Origin: Duganella sp. CF458
GTDB lineage: Bacteria; Pseudomonadota; Gammaproteobacteria; Burkholderiales; Burkholderiaceae_D
Assembly (NCBI RefSeq): GCF_900113115.1
Contig: NZ_FOOF01000020.1
Location: 43,337-107,336, forward strand
DNA: 64,000 bases
Direction: 5' to 3'
Under the pieces are notes generated by a model. That model was not told the origin of the DNA. It made no database searches and saw only the letters and a program-made list of their open reading frames with translations. Position numbers and translations under genes: made by a program. Positions 1 through 8,334 of the stretch are shown piece after piece (position 1 is the first letter of the stretch; each line of letters opens with the position of its first letter).

Positions 1-151
1 TGACGGAAGGCCACAAAGGCTTGCCTCACTGAAATCAAATTCTGCCCATATTACCCTGATCAAGCAAGGAATTCGTGTCACAGAAGCAATCGTGCACGCA
101 TAATATGCGCCTTTTACCGCACAATCATTGTCGTTTAACTAAGATTCTCCC

Positions 152-691
152 GTGAAACTGAATATTCTCCGCTATCCAGACCCTCGTCTGCACAAAATTG
201 CAAAACCTGTTGCCGTGTTCGACGAGCGCCTGGCCAAACTGGTGGAAGACATGGCAGAAACCATGTACGACGCACCAGGCATCGGCCTGGCCGCCACCCA
301 GGTGGACGTGCACGAGCAGGTTGTTGTCATCGATATCACGGAAGACAAAACCGGCCTGACCGCCTTCATCAACCCGGAAATCCTGTGGTCGAGCGAAGAA
401 AAACAGGTTTACGACGAAGGTTGCCTGTCGGTTCCCGGTATTTATGATGGCGTCGAGCGTCCGTCCGCAGTCAAAGTTCGTGCTTACAACGTCAAAGGCG
501 AAGTGTTCGAGATCGACGCCGACGGCCTGCTGGCAGTCTGCATCCAGCATGAAATGGATCACTTGCTGGGCAAAGTGTTCGTTGAATACCTGTCCCCCTT
601 GAAACGCAATCGTATCAAGACCAAACTGCAAAAGGAAGAACGTGGCATTCAGCGCGACGAAGCGCTGCGCGCCTCGGGCCGCCGTTACTGA
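152..691 (+). CDS. def: Peptide deformylase
   Basis: Removes the formyl group from the N-terminal methionine of new proteins at the ribosome exit. The 179-residue protein carries all three family motifs: GIGLAATQ at 43-50, EGCLS at 89-93 with metal ligand Cys91, and HEMDH at 133-137 (ligands His133 and His137, catalytic Glu134). The start is a GTG at 152; no ATG fits the conserved N-terminus MKLNILRYPD. It is followed 16 bases later by fmt, the usual def-fmt pair that controls the formyl-methionine cycle. The 151 bases upstream hold no gene that I can see, only AT-rich sequence with a short palindrome (GCATAATATGC) near base 97 that could include a -10 element. Length and motifs are fully typical. 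Confidence 0.97.
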   Translation: MKLNILRYPDPRLHKIAKPVAVFDERLAKLVEDMAETMYDAPGIGLAATQVDVHEQVVVIDITEDKTGLTAFINPEILWSSEEKQVYDEGCLSVPGIYDGVERPSAVKVRAYNVKGEVFEIDADGLLAVCIQHEMDHLLGKVFVEYLSPLKRNRIKTKLQKEERGIQRDEALRASGRRY

Positions 692-707
692 TACCAGCGG
701 GGGAAGC

Positions 708-1664
708 ATGAAAGTGATCTTCGCGGGAACGCCTGAGTTTGCGGCCGTTGCCCTCCAGGCCCTGCACGAAGCAGGTTTCGAGATTCCCCTGGTACTGACC
801 CAGCCCGACCGCCCGGCCGGCCGCGGCATGCAGCTGCAGCCATCGGCGGTCAAGCAATACGCCGTCAAACACGGCATCGACGTGCTGCAGCCGCTGTCGC
901 TGCGCATGGACGCCAAGGACCCGCAGCGCGCGGCGGAAGCCAAAGCCGCCCACGACCGCCTGCTGGCCACCGACTACGACGTGATGGTCGTCGCCGCCTA
1001 CGGCCTGATCCTGCCGCGCGCCACCCTCGACATCAAGCCCTGCCTGAACATCCACGGCTCCCTGCTGCCACGCTGGCGCGGCGCCGCCCCGATCCACCGC
1101 GCGATCGAATCGGGCGATGCGGAGACCGGCGTCACGATCATGGAAATGGAAGAAGGCCTGGACACCGGCCCGATGCTGCTGATCGAACGCACCCCGATCA
1201 CGCCGCAGGACAGCACCGCCACCCTGCACGACAAGCTGGCCGCCATGGGCGCCCAGATGATGGTCAAGGTGCTGCGCAAGATGGAGCACGGCGTGGTGGA
1301 AGCGGTGCCGCAGCCCGAGCAAGGCGTCACTTACGCCAACAAGATCCTCAAGGAAGAAGCGGCGCTGGACTTCACCCAGCCTGCGCGCGAGATCAGCCGC
1401 AAGATCCGCGCCTTCAACCCCTTCCCGGGCGCCCATGGCGAGGTCGGTGGCACGGTGATCAAGCTGTGGGGCGCTGAAGTGCTGGACGAAGGCAGCAGCG
1501 CCGCCCCTGGCCAGGTGATCGCCGCCGACGCGCAGCACGGCATCATTGTCGCTTGCGGCGAAGGCGCGCTACGCCTGACCCAGTTGCAAAAACCTGGCGG
1601 CAAGCGCCTGCCGGCCGCCGAATTCATCAAAGGCTTCCCGCTCGACGGGCAGCGCTTCCAGTAA
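708..1664 (+). CDS. fmt: Methionyl-tRNA formyltransferase
   Basis: Transfers a formyl group from 10-formyl-tetrahydrofolate to initiator Met-tRNA. I chose ATG 708 because it gives the canonical N-terminus MKVIFAGTPEF and has GGGAAG just upstream; the reading frame stays open back to 642, inside def. The 318-residue product has the HGSLLP motif, with the catalytic set Asn114, His116 and Asp152 at the spacing known for the E. coli enzyme (106, 108, 144). The C-terminal part (about 215-310) matches the tRNA-binding domain. Translation is probably coupled to def, 16 bases upstream. The stop TAA is immediately followed by the ATG of a LysR gene. Confidence 0.97.
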   Translation: MKVIFAGTPEFAAVALQALHEAGFEIPLVLTQPDRPAGRGMQLQPSAVKQYAVKHGIDVLQPLSLRMDAKDPQRAAEAKAAHDRLLATDYDVMVVAAYGLILPRATLDIKPCLNIHGSLLPRWRGAAPIHRAIESGDAETGVTIMEMEEGLDTGPMLLIERTPITPQDSTATLHDKLAAMGAQMMVKVLRKMEHGVVEAVPQPEQGVTYANKILKEEAALDFTQPAREISRKIRAFNPFPGAHGEVGGTVIKLWGAEVLDEGSSAAPGQVIAADAQHGIIVACGEGALRLTQLQKPGGKRLPAAEFIKGFPLDGQRFQ

Positions 1665-2561
1665 ATGGACCAACTCGCGGCGCTGCGCGCGCTCCGCCGC
1701 GTTGTTGAACTGGGCAGCTTTACGGCTGCCGCCGAGGCCCTCGGCATTTCCCACACCATCGTTTCGCGCCAGGTGCGCCAGCTCGAAGAACACCTCGGCG
1801 CCCAACTCCTGAACCGCACCACGCGCCGCTTCGCCCTGACCGACGCGGGACGCGATTATTATGAATCCGCCCGCGAAGTGCTCGACCTGCTGGACGACGC
1901 CGACCGCAACGTCGGCCGCCACCAGAGTGAACCCACCGGCGTCCTGCGCATCAACGCGCCGATGGCGTTTGGCACCATCGAGGTGGCGCAATGGCTGCCG
2001 GGATTCATGGCTCGCTACCCCGGCCTGCAGGTCGACCTGCTCTGCAATGACCGCATGGTCGACCTGATCGAGGACGGCTTCGACGTCGCGCTACGGCTGG
2101 CGCGTGCGTTGCCGGATTCGACGCTTGTCGCCCGCCGCCTCGCCACCAGCAAAGTGCTGCTGGTCGCCAGCCCCGATTACCTGCGCAAGCACGGCGCGCC
2201 GGCCGCGCCCGCCGACCTGGCGCAGCACAACTGCCTGGTCTACACGGCGGCGACGCGGGCCAATGAATGGATACTGTTGGGAACGGACGGCACGGAACAT
2301 GCGGTCCCGGTGCGCGGCACGCTGCAGGCCAACACCAACGTCGCACTGCGCGCGGCGGCAGCGGGCGGCCTTGGCATTGCCAACGCCGCCGCCTTCATCG
2401 TGCGCGAAGAGCTGGAGCGCGGAGCGCTGGTGGAAGTCCTGCCCGGCTACACGCCCAAGCCGCGCGAGCTGTACGCCCTCTATCCGCAGAACCGCCACCT
2501 GTCGCCCAAGGTGCGCGCCTTCGTCGACTACGCCGCCAGCGTTTACATCAGCATCTTCTGA
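1665..2561 (+). CDS. LysR-family transcriptional regulator
   Basis: A 298-residue LysR-type regulator. An N-terminal winged helix-turn-helix spans about residues 1-60 (recognition region with GSFTAAAEALGISHTIVSRQ), followed by a periplasmic-binding-protein-like effector domain from about 90 to 290. It belongs to the common single-target group with RTTRRFALTDAG after the HTH. The ATG starts on the base after the fmt stop codon, so it has no leader of its own and is probably read from the def-fmt transcript. Its 3' end overlaps the convergent tautomerase gene by 19 bases. LysR regulators often control a neighbouring divergent gene, which is absent here, so the target is unknown. Effector specificity cannot be read from the sequence. 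Confidence 0.92.
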   Translation: MDQLAALRALRRVVELGSFTAAAEALGISHTIVSRQVRQLEEHLGAQLLNRTTRRFALTDAGRDYYESAREVLDLLDDADRNVGRHQSEPTGVLRINAPMAFGTIEVAQWLPGFMARYPGLQVDLLCNDRMVDLIEDGFDVALRLARALPDSTLVARRLATSKVLLVASPDYLRKHGAPAAPADLAQHNCLVYTAATRANEWILLGTDGTEHAVPVRGTLQANTNVALRAAAAGGLGIANAAAFIVREELERGALVEVLPGYTPKPRELYALYPQNRHLSPKVRAFVDYAASVYISIF

Positions 2562-2944
2562 ACCGCGCGGAATTGCTGCGTAAGGCCGCCCCAGCCCCAG
2601 GCTGCCGGGCGCGCGTCGTCGATGTGGATGTAGCTCACTTCGTGCAATTCGCCGAGCAGCTCCTGCAAGTCCTTGTAGACCGCCGCGATATAGGCCGACT
2701 TCTCATTGGCGGTGTTGGTTTCGTCGGTCACCTTGATGTCGAAGAAGAAGCTCGACTTGCCCAATTCCACCAGCGACTCGCCGCCGACAAACCACTGCTC
2801 GCGCGGCGTGTAGTGCACGGCGATGGCGGTGAGAGCTGGTGCCTTGTGCAGGATTTCGCCGGTGTGCTTCATCAGGATGTTGGTGACTTTCTTGGCTGGC
2901 ACTTGTTCCGGGGTGCCGCTGACGGTGATGTTCAGGATGGGCAT
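2543..2944 (-). CDS. Tautomerase family protein (4-oxalocrotonate tautomerase-like)
   Basis: A 133-residue protein of the tautomerase superfamily, in which Pro1 (exposed after removal of Met) acts as the catalytic base. It begins MPILNITVSG, as the family does. The start at 2944 has a perfect AAGGAG seven bases upstream; a longer frame to 2959 only adds residues ahead of the essential proline. The length is about twice that of a 62-residue 4-OT subunit and suits the longer two-repeat tautomerases (MSAD and CaaD-like). The substrate cannot be inferred. The gene converges on the LysR gene with a 19-base overlap, so the two mRNAs are antisense at their ends. Confidence 0.82.
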   Translation of the reverse strand: MPILNITVSGTPEQVPAKKVTNILMKHTGEILHKAPALTAIAVHYTPREQWFVGGESLVELGKSSFFFDIKVTDETNTANEKSAYIAAVYKDLQELLGELHEVSYIHIDDARPAAWGWGGLTQQFRAVQKMLM

Positions 2945-3025
2945 TTGAAGCTCCTTCAAAGTGGTTGGTTGATGGAGTCATCTTAGGGGTATCCACGGCG
3001 CTTTGCTAGCAGACTGGCAACACAT

Positions 3026-3050
3026 GATTTGTGCAAATTCAGCACAAATC
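3026..3050. repeat. Inverted repeat upstream of metH
   Basis: Perfect 9-bp inverted repeat GATTTGTGC / GCACAAATC with a 7-base spacer, in the 259-base gap between the tautomerase and metH. It could be an operator for a dimeric regulator of metH or the tautomerase, or simply a stem. It is AT-rich and has no T-run, so it is not a convincing terminator. No regulator is assigned. Confidence 0.55.
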
Positions 3051-3057
3051 GCGCAAG

Positions 3058-3094
3058 AAATGTCCACTTGGTTCCTGACCCCAAGTGGACATTT
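3058..3094. repeat. Long perfect hairpin upstream of metH
   Basis: Perfect 14-bp stem AAATGTCCACTTGG / CCAAGTGGACATTT with a 9-base loop (TTCCTGACC). It ends about 110 bases ahead of the metH start and about 70 bases ahead of the likely -10 element, so it lies in DNA rather than in the metH leader. The loop contains CCTGACC, a fragment of the GTCTGACCC core found in palindromes at 6983, 37922 and 37980, so I group it with that dispersed family. Confidence 0.7.
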
Positions 3095-3163
3095 TGCATA
3101 AGCAAATGCCGAATTTGTATCGGCCGGCGGGGGTGGTGGCCGGGGAAAAATGCTGCTTTGCCG

Positions 3164-3169
3164 TATAAT
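3164..3169 (+). promoter_or_regulatory. Likely -10 element of metH promoter
   Basis: Exact TATAAT 35 bases ahead of the metH ATG. No good -35 hexamer is visible 16-18 bases upstream, where the DNA is G-rich, so either the promoter is activator-dependent or this is chance. I see no cobalamin riboswitch in the short leader. Confidence 0.5.
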
Positions 3170-3203
3170 TTCAGGTCCACGTTGCCCAATCTGCGATATC
3201 AAA

Positions 3204-6200
3204 ATGACTAACACGACCCGTCCAACCACCAAGACCGAAGCCCAGCTGCGCGAGATCCTCGCGCAGCGCATCATGTTCCTGGATGGCGCGATGGGCACCA
3301 TCATCCAGCAATACAAGCTGGACGAAAAAGCGTATCGCGGCGAGCGCTTCGCCGATTTCGCCGCGCCGGAAGGCAGTGGCCACCGTGAGCTGTTCGTCAA
3401 AGGCAATAACGAGCTGCTGACGCTGACCCAGCCGCACGTGATCCAGGAAATCCACGAGCGTTACCTGGCCGCCGGCGCCGACCTGATCGAAACCAACACC
3501 TTCGGCGCCACCTCGATCGCGCAAGACGACTATTTCATGGCCCACCTGGCCTATGAAATGAACGTGGAAGCGGCCAGGCTGGCCAAGGCAGCCACTGCCA
3601 AGTATTCCACCGCCGACAAACCGCGCTTCGTCTGCGGCGCCCTGGGCCCGACCCCGAAGACCGCATCGATTTCGCCGGACGTGAACGATCCGGCCGCGCG
3701 TAACGTCACCTTCGACCAGCTGGTGGCCGCCTACTACGAGCAGGTGCGCGGCCTGGTGGACGGCGGCTCCGACGTGCTGCTGGTGGAAACCATCTTCGAC
3801 ACCCTGAACTGCAAGGCGGCGCTGTTCGCAATCGACCAGTACTTCGACGAGCGTCCTGAAATCGAACGCCTGCCGCTGATGATCTCGGGTACCGTGACCG
3901 ATGCCTCCGGCCGCATCCTGTCCGGCCAGACGGTACCGGCGTTCTGGAATTCGGTGCGCCATGCCAGGCCGCTGACCATTGGCCTGAACTGCGCACTGGG
4001 TGCGACACTGATGCGCCCTTACGCCGAGGAGTTGTCGCAGATTGCCGATACCTTCGTCTGTATCTACCCTAACGCCGGCCTGCCCAACCCGATGAGCGAC
4101 ACCGGCTTCGACGAGCTGCCGGAAGATACTTCGCGCCTGCTGCGCGAATTCGCCGACGCGGGCTTCATCAACGTGGCCGGCGGCTGCTGCGGCACCACGC
4201 CTGACCACATCGCCGCTGTCGCCAAGCTGCTGTCGACCGCCACGCCGCGCAAGTTGCCGCATGTGCCGGTGGCACAGCGCCTGTCCGGCCTGGAGCCGTT
4301 CACCATCGACGACGACTCGCTGTTCGTCAACGTCGGCGAACGCACCAACGTGACCGGCTCGAAAGCCTTCGCGCGCATGATCCTGAACGAGCAGTACGAC
4401 GAGGCGCTGTCCGTCGCCCGCCAGCAGGTGGAGAACGGCGCCCAGGTCATCGACATCAACATGGACGAGGCGATGCTGGATTCCCAGGCCGCCATGACCC
4501 GCTTCCTGAACCTGATCGCTTCCGAGCCGGATATCTCGCGCGTACCGATCATGATCGACTCCTCCAAGTGGTCGGTCATTGAGGCGGGCCTCAAGTGCGT
4601 GCAGGGCAAGGCCGTGGTGAACTCGATCTCCATGAAGGAAGGCGAGGAGGAATTCATCCGCCAGGCGAAGCTGTGCCGCCGCTACGGCGCCGCCGTGATC
4701 GTGATGGCCTTCGATGAAACCGGCCAGGCCGACACTTTCGCACGCAAGATCGAGATTTGCGAACGCGCCTACAAGGTGCTGACCGGGAAAGTCGGCTTCC
4801 CGCCGGAAGACATCATCTTCGACCCGAACATCTTCGCCATCGCGACCGGCATCGAAGAGCACAACAATTACGCCGTGGACTTCATCGAAGCCACGCGCTG
4901 GATCAAGGACAACCTGCCGCATGCGAAGATTTCCGGCGGCGTGTCGAACGTGTCCTTCTCCTTCCGCGGCAATGACCCGGCGCGTGAAGCGATCCACACC
5001 GTGTTCCTGTACCACGCCATCAAGGCGGGCATGACCATGGGCATCGTCAACGCCGGCATGGTGGGCGTATACGACGATCTGCCGGCCGAATTGCGCGAGC
5101 GCGTGGAAGACGTGGTGTTGAACCGCCGCGACGACGCCACCGAGCGCATGATCGAATTCGCGGCGACGCTGAAGGGCGGCGCCAAGCAGGAAGCCGCCAA
5201 CCTCGAATGGCGCAATGCGCCGGTCGAGAAGCGCCTGGCGCACGCGCTGGTGCACGGCATCACGCAGTTCATCACCGACGACACGGAAGAAATGCGCCAG
5301 CAGGTGTTCAACAGCGGCGGCCGCCCGATCAATGTGATCGAAGGCCCGCTGATGGACGGCATGAATATCGTCGGCGACCTGTTCGGCCAGGGCAAGATGT
5401 TCCTGCCGCAGGTGGTGAAGTCGGCGCGCGTGATGAAGCAGGCCGTAGCCCACCTGATTCCTTACATCGAGGAAGAGAAGAAGGCGGAAGAAGCGCGTAC
5501 CGGCATCGTCGCCAAGCCCAAGGGCAAGATCGTGATCGCCACCGTGAAGGGCGATGTGCACGACATCGGCAAGAACATCGTGTCGGTGGTCCTGCAATGC
5601 AATAACTTTGAAGTGGTGAACATGGGCGTGATGGTGCCGGCTTCCGAGATCCTGGCGCGCGCCAAGCTGGAAAACGCCGACATCATCGGCCTGTCCGGCC
5701 TGATCACGCCGTCGCTGGAAGAAATGGCCCACGTCGCGAAAGAAATGCAGCGCGACGAACACTTCCGCATGATGAAGATCCCGCTGCTGATCGGTGGTGC
5801 GACCACCAGCCGCGCCCATACTGCGGTGAAGATCGCGCATAACTACGAAGGCCCGGTGGTGTATGTGCCGGATGCTTCGCGTTCCGTCTCGGTGGCGCAG
5901 TCGCTGCTGACCGACGAACAGCGTGGCAAGTTCGTGGAGGAACTGGACCACGACTACGCGCGTATCCGTGAGCAGCACGCCAACAAGAAGGCGCTGCCGA
6001 CCGTCTCGCTGGAAACCGCGCGCGCCAACAAGGCGAAGCTGGAGTTTGCGCCGGTGCGTCCGAAATTCGTCGGCCGCCGCCTGTTCAAGAATGTGGACCT
6101 GGCTGCAATTGCCGAGTACATCGACTGGGGCCCGTTCTTCCAGACCTGGGACCTGGCCGGCCCCTTCCCTGCCATCCTGACCGATGAAGTGGTTGGCGAA

Positions 6201-6971
6201 GCCGCATCGAAAGTGTTCGAGGAAGGCAAGGCGCTGCTGAAGAAGATTATCGAAGGCCGCTGGCTGACCGCCAATGGCGTGATCGCGCTGCTGCCCGCGA
6301 ATACCGTCAATGACGACGATATCGAGATCTACACCGACGAGTCGCGCGCGGAAGTGGCATTCACGTATTACGGCCTGCGCCAGCAGGGCCTGAAGCCGGT
6401 GATCGATGGCGTTCAGCGCCCGAACCAGTGTCTATCGGATTTTATCGCACCGAAGGAATCGGGCAAACAGGATTACATCGGCATGTTTGCGGTGACGGCG
6501 GGCCTGGGCATCGAGAAGTATGAGAAGCGCTTTGAAGATGCGCATGACGATTATTCGTCGATCATGCTGAAGGCGCTGGCTGACCGTTTGGCTGAGGCGT
6601 TCGCGGAATACCTGCATGTACGTGTGCGCAAGGACCTGTGGGGCTATGCCGCCGAGGAAGCGCTGTCGAACGAGCAGTTGATCAAGGAAGAGTACAAAGG
6701 CATTCGCCCTGCGCCTGGCTACCCGGCCTGCCCTGAGCATACTGTGAAGGCGGATGTGTTCCGTGTGTTGAACGCGAATGAGATCGGGATGGAACTGACG
6801 GAATCGTTCGCGATGTTCCCTGGCGCCGCGGTGAGCGGCTTCTACTTTGCTCACCCGGAATCGAAGTACTTCACGGTTGGGAAAATCAACGAAGACCAGG
6901 TGGTTGACATGGCTGCTCGCCGTGATGTGGCGAAGGACCAGCTCGAACGCTGGTTGGCGCCGAACCTCTAA
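3204..6971 (+). CDS. metH: Cobalamin-dependent methionine synthase
   Basis: Methylates homocysteine to methionine using methylcobalamin and 5-methyltetrahydrofolate. The 1255-residue protein (E. coli 1227) has the full four-module order. The homocysteine domain has zinc ligands Cys263 and Cys328-Cys329 (GGCCG). The pterin-binding domain lies at about 370-640. The B12-binding module has DVHDIG at 784-789, where His786 is the expected lower cobalt ligand. A C-terminal AdoMet reactivation domain runs from about 925 to 1255. ATG 3204 is chosen over an in-frame TTG/ATG-rich extension to 3150, which overlaps the -10 element. It stands alone as a transcription unit and is followed by a strong hairpin at 6983. 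Methionine supply is completed by metX-metW elsewhere in the window. Confidence 0.97.
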   Translation: MTNTTRPTTKTEAQLREILAQRIMFLDGAMGTIIQQYKLDEKAYRGERFADFAAPEGSGHRELFVKGNNELLTLTQPHVIQEIHERYLAAGADLIETNTFGATSIAQDDYFMAHLAYEMNVEAARLAKAATAKYSTADKPRFVCGALGPTPKTASISPDVNDPAARNVTFDQLVAAYYEQVRGLVDGGSDVLLVETIFDTLNCKAALFAIDQYFDERPEIERLPLMISGTVTDASGRILSGQTVPAFWNSVRHARPLTIGLNCALGATLMRPYAEELSQIADTFVCIYPNAGLPNPMSDTGFDELPEDTSRLLREFADAGFINVAGGCCGTTPDHIAAVAKLLSTATPRKLPHVPVAQRLSGLEPFTIDDDSLFVNVGERTNVTGSKAFARMILNEQYDEALSVARQQVENGAQVIDINMDEAMLDSQAAMTRFLNLIASEPDISRVPIMIDSSKWSVIEAGLKCVQGKAVVNSISMKEGEEEFIRQAKLCRRYGAAVIVMAFDETGQADTFARKIEICERAYKVLTGKVGFPPEDIIFDPNIFAIATGIEEHNNYAVDFIEATRWIKDNLPHAKISGGVSNVSFSFRGNDPAREAIHTVFLYHAIKAGMTMGIVNAGMVGVYDDLPAELRERVEDVVLNRRDDATERMIEFAATLKGGAKQEAANLEWRNAPVEKRLAHALVHGITQFITDDTEEMRQQVFNSGGRPINVIEGPLMDGMNIVGDLFGQGKMFLPQVVKSARVMKQAVAHLIPYIEEEKKAEEARTGIVAKPKGKIVIATVKGDVHDIGKNIVSVVLQCNNFEVVNMGVMVPASEILARAKLENADIIGLSGLITPSLEEMAHVAKEMQRDEHFRMMKIPLLIGGATTSRAHTAVKIAHNYEGPVVYVPDASRSVSVAQSLLTDEQRGKFVEELDHDYARIREQHANKKALPTVSLETARANKAKLEFAPVRPKFVGRRLFKNVDLAAIAEYIDWGPFFQTWDLAGPFPAILTDEVVGEAASKVFEEGKALLKKIIEGRWLTANGVIALLPANTVNDDDIEIYTDESRAEVAFTYYGLRQQGLKPVIDGVQRPNQCLSDFIAPKESGKQDYIGMFAVTAGLGIEKYEKRFEDAHDDYSSIMLKALADRLAEAFAEYLHVRVRKDLWGYAAEEALSNEQLIKEEYKGIRPAPGYPACPEHTVKADVFRVLNANEIGMELTESFAMFPGAAVSGFYFAHPESKYFTVGKINEDQVVDMAARRDVAKDQLERWLAPNL

Positions 6972-6982
6972 ACCGCTACCCA

Positions 6983-7009
6983 GGTGTCTGACCCGCGGGG
7001 TCAGACACC
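6983..7009. terminator. GTCTGACCC palindrome at the 3' end of metH
   Basis: Perfect 12-bp stem GGTGTCTGACCC / GGGTCAGACACC with a 3-base loop (GCG), starting 11 bases after the metH stop codon and between convergent genes. The downstream DNA is C/T-rich rather than a pure T-run, so it may act as a bidirectional terminator of the weak-tail kind. The same core recurs at 37922-37945 and in variant form at 37980-38007. Confidence 0.65.
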
Positions 7010-7011
7010 GC

Positions 7012-7043
7012 TTTCTCACTTTCTCACCTTCTCACTTTCTCGC
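7012..7043. repeat. Four tandem copies of an 8-bp C/T repeat
   Basis: Units TTTCTCAC, TTTCTCAC, CTTCTCAC and TTTCTCGC run head to tail between the metH hairpin and the stop codon of the convergent ABC permease at 7045. The C/T tract on the plus strand could supply the pyrimidine-rich tail of a metH terminator. Copy number may vary between strains by slippage. Confidence 0.75.
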
Positions 7044-7044
7044 C

Positions 7045-8325
7045 TTATCGGTCTTGGGCGCGGAAACGCCAGATCGCCAGCGTCCCGAACACCACCGCAA
7101 ACGCAAGCTGCACGCCAGCCGTCTGCAATGCCACATCCATTCCCAGCCCGCGCCAGGTCATGGCATCGAGCCCATCAACCGCCCAGCGCGTGGGCACCAC
7201 AACGGTCAGCTGCTGCATCCAGGCCGGGAACACGAACGTCGGCACCCAGGCCCCACCCAGCATCACCAGGATCAAGGTAGCGAACGTCGCCAGCCCGCGC
7301 GCCGCTTCAGGCGTCTTGCCAAACGCTGCAATCAGCAAGCCGAACGAAGCCGTCATCAGCGCGAACGCCACCACCACCAGTGCGAAGCCCGCCACATTGG
7401 TAATCTCCACCTTGAACATCAGCATCGCCGCCAAGAAGATCGCCACCATCAGTCCCGCCGCGATCATGGCACCCGACAATGCGCGCGACAGCAGCACCTG
7501 CGACATCGTAATCGGCGCCGCCAGCAAGCGATTCCAGATCCCCATGCGGCGCGCCAGCAGGATGCCGATGCCAACGTCAATCCCCATGAACAGGATGAAC
7601 TGCACGCCCATACCCGCAAACGCATGCGCGTAACCGTTGTACTTCGGCCCCGAGCTGAGCGCCTCGTCCTTGGTGGTAAACGGCACGCTCATGCCGGCGC
7701 CGCTGCCCGCTTCCTTGGCCGGCTTTGCCGCCTCGTGCTCCTGGAATTTCTTCAGGCTGCCCAACAAGCCAACCAGCGCCTCCTTGTCTTCGCTGGCAGG
7801 AGAACCTTCGAGCTTCTGCAAGCTGTCATCCGTGAACTTGGCGCCCGATGCACCGCCGCCCATCACCTCGCCGGTCACACCCTGCATGACGTGCTGCGTC
7901 AGCAAACCCTTCACCATCGCCAGCACGGTCGATTGCGAAGGGTCGTAATACACCGGCAATTCCGGCTTGTCGCCGGACTGGAACAACGACTGGCCGGCAG
8001 CATCGCCAAAGCCTGCTGGAATCACGACTGCCACCATCAGCTTGCCCGCGCGGACCTTGTCTTGCGCTTCCTGCAGGCTCATTTCCTTGACCGTCAACGA
8101 GGCATCGCGTTTGAGCGAATCGCCAACCTTGCGGCCAATCACGCTGCTGTCCTGCTGCACCAGGCCGATTTCGATCTTGCTGTTGTTGCCGCTGCCGGCG
8201 CCGCCGAATAAAGAGCCAAAGAAGGCTGCCAGCACGATCGGCATCAGCAGGTTGAGCATCAGCGCACGCTTGTCGTTCAGGTAGAGAATCAAGTCCTTGC
8301 GGATCATTGCAATAATTGCTGTCAT
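7045..8325 (-). CDS. ABC-2 type exporter permease
   Basis: Membrane subunit of an ABC-2 exporter, 426 residues. One transmembrane helix near residues 20-40 (LMLNLLMPIVLAAFFGSLFG) is followed by a large extracytoplasmic domain to about residue 225. Five further helices run to the C-terminus, including a stretch near 310-370 with many Ala, Gly and Val. This matches the YhhJ/CcmB-like ABC2_membrane_3 layout. It is downstream of its ATPase with a 9-base gap and an AAGGAA ribosome site, so the two are one operon. The substrate is not predictable; related pairs export drugs or lipids. No HlyD-type adaptor gene is next to it. Confidence 0.88.
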   Translation of the reverse strand: MTAIIAMIRKDLILYLNDKRALMLNLLMPIVLAAFFGSLFGGAGSGNNSKIEIGLVQQDSSVIGRKVGDSLKRDASLTVKEMSLQEAQDKVRAGKLMVAVVIPAGFGDAAGQSLFQSGDKPELPVYYDPSQSTVLAMVKGLLTQHVMQGVTGEVMGGGASGAKFTDDSLQKLEGSPASEDKEALVGLLGSLKKFQEHEAAKPAKEAGSGAGMSVPFTTKDEALSSGPKYNGYAHAFAGMGVQFILFMGIDVGIGILLARRMGIWNRLLAAPITMSQVLLSRALSGAMIAAGLMVAIFLAAMLMFKVEITNVAGFALVVVAFALMTASFGLLIAAFGKTPEAARGLATFATLILVMLGGAWVPTFVFPAWMQQLTVVVPTRWAVDGLDAMTWRGLGMDVALQTAGVQLAFAVVFGTLAIWRFRAQDR

Positions 8326-8334
8326 CGGAATTCC

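Noticed and set aside
3100..3203. Cobalamin or SAM riboswitch ahead of metH
   Set aside because: The leader after the likely start is about 30 bases, too short, and no B12-box is visible.
3171..5978. 935-codon open frame antisense to metH
   Set aside because: Caused by GC-rich third positions; composition is His/Arg/Asp-rich and no family is evident. The metH frame is fully conserved.
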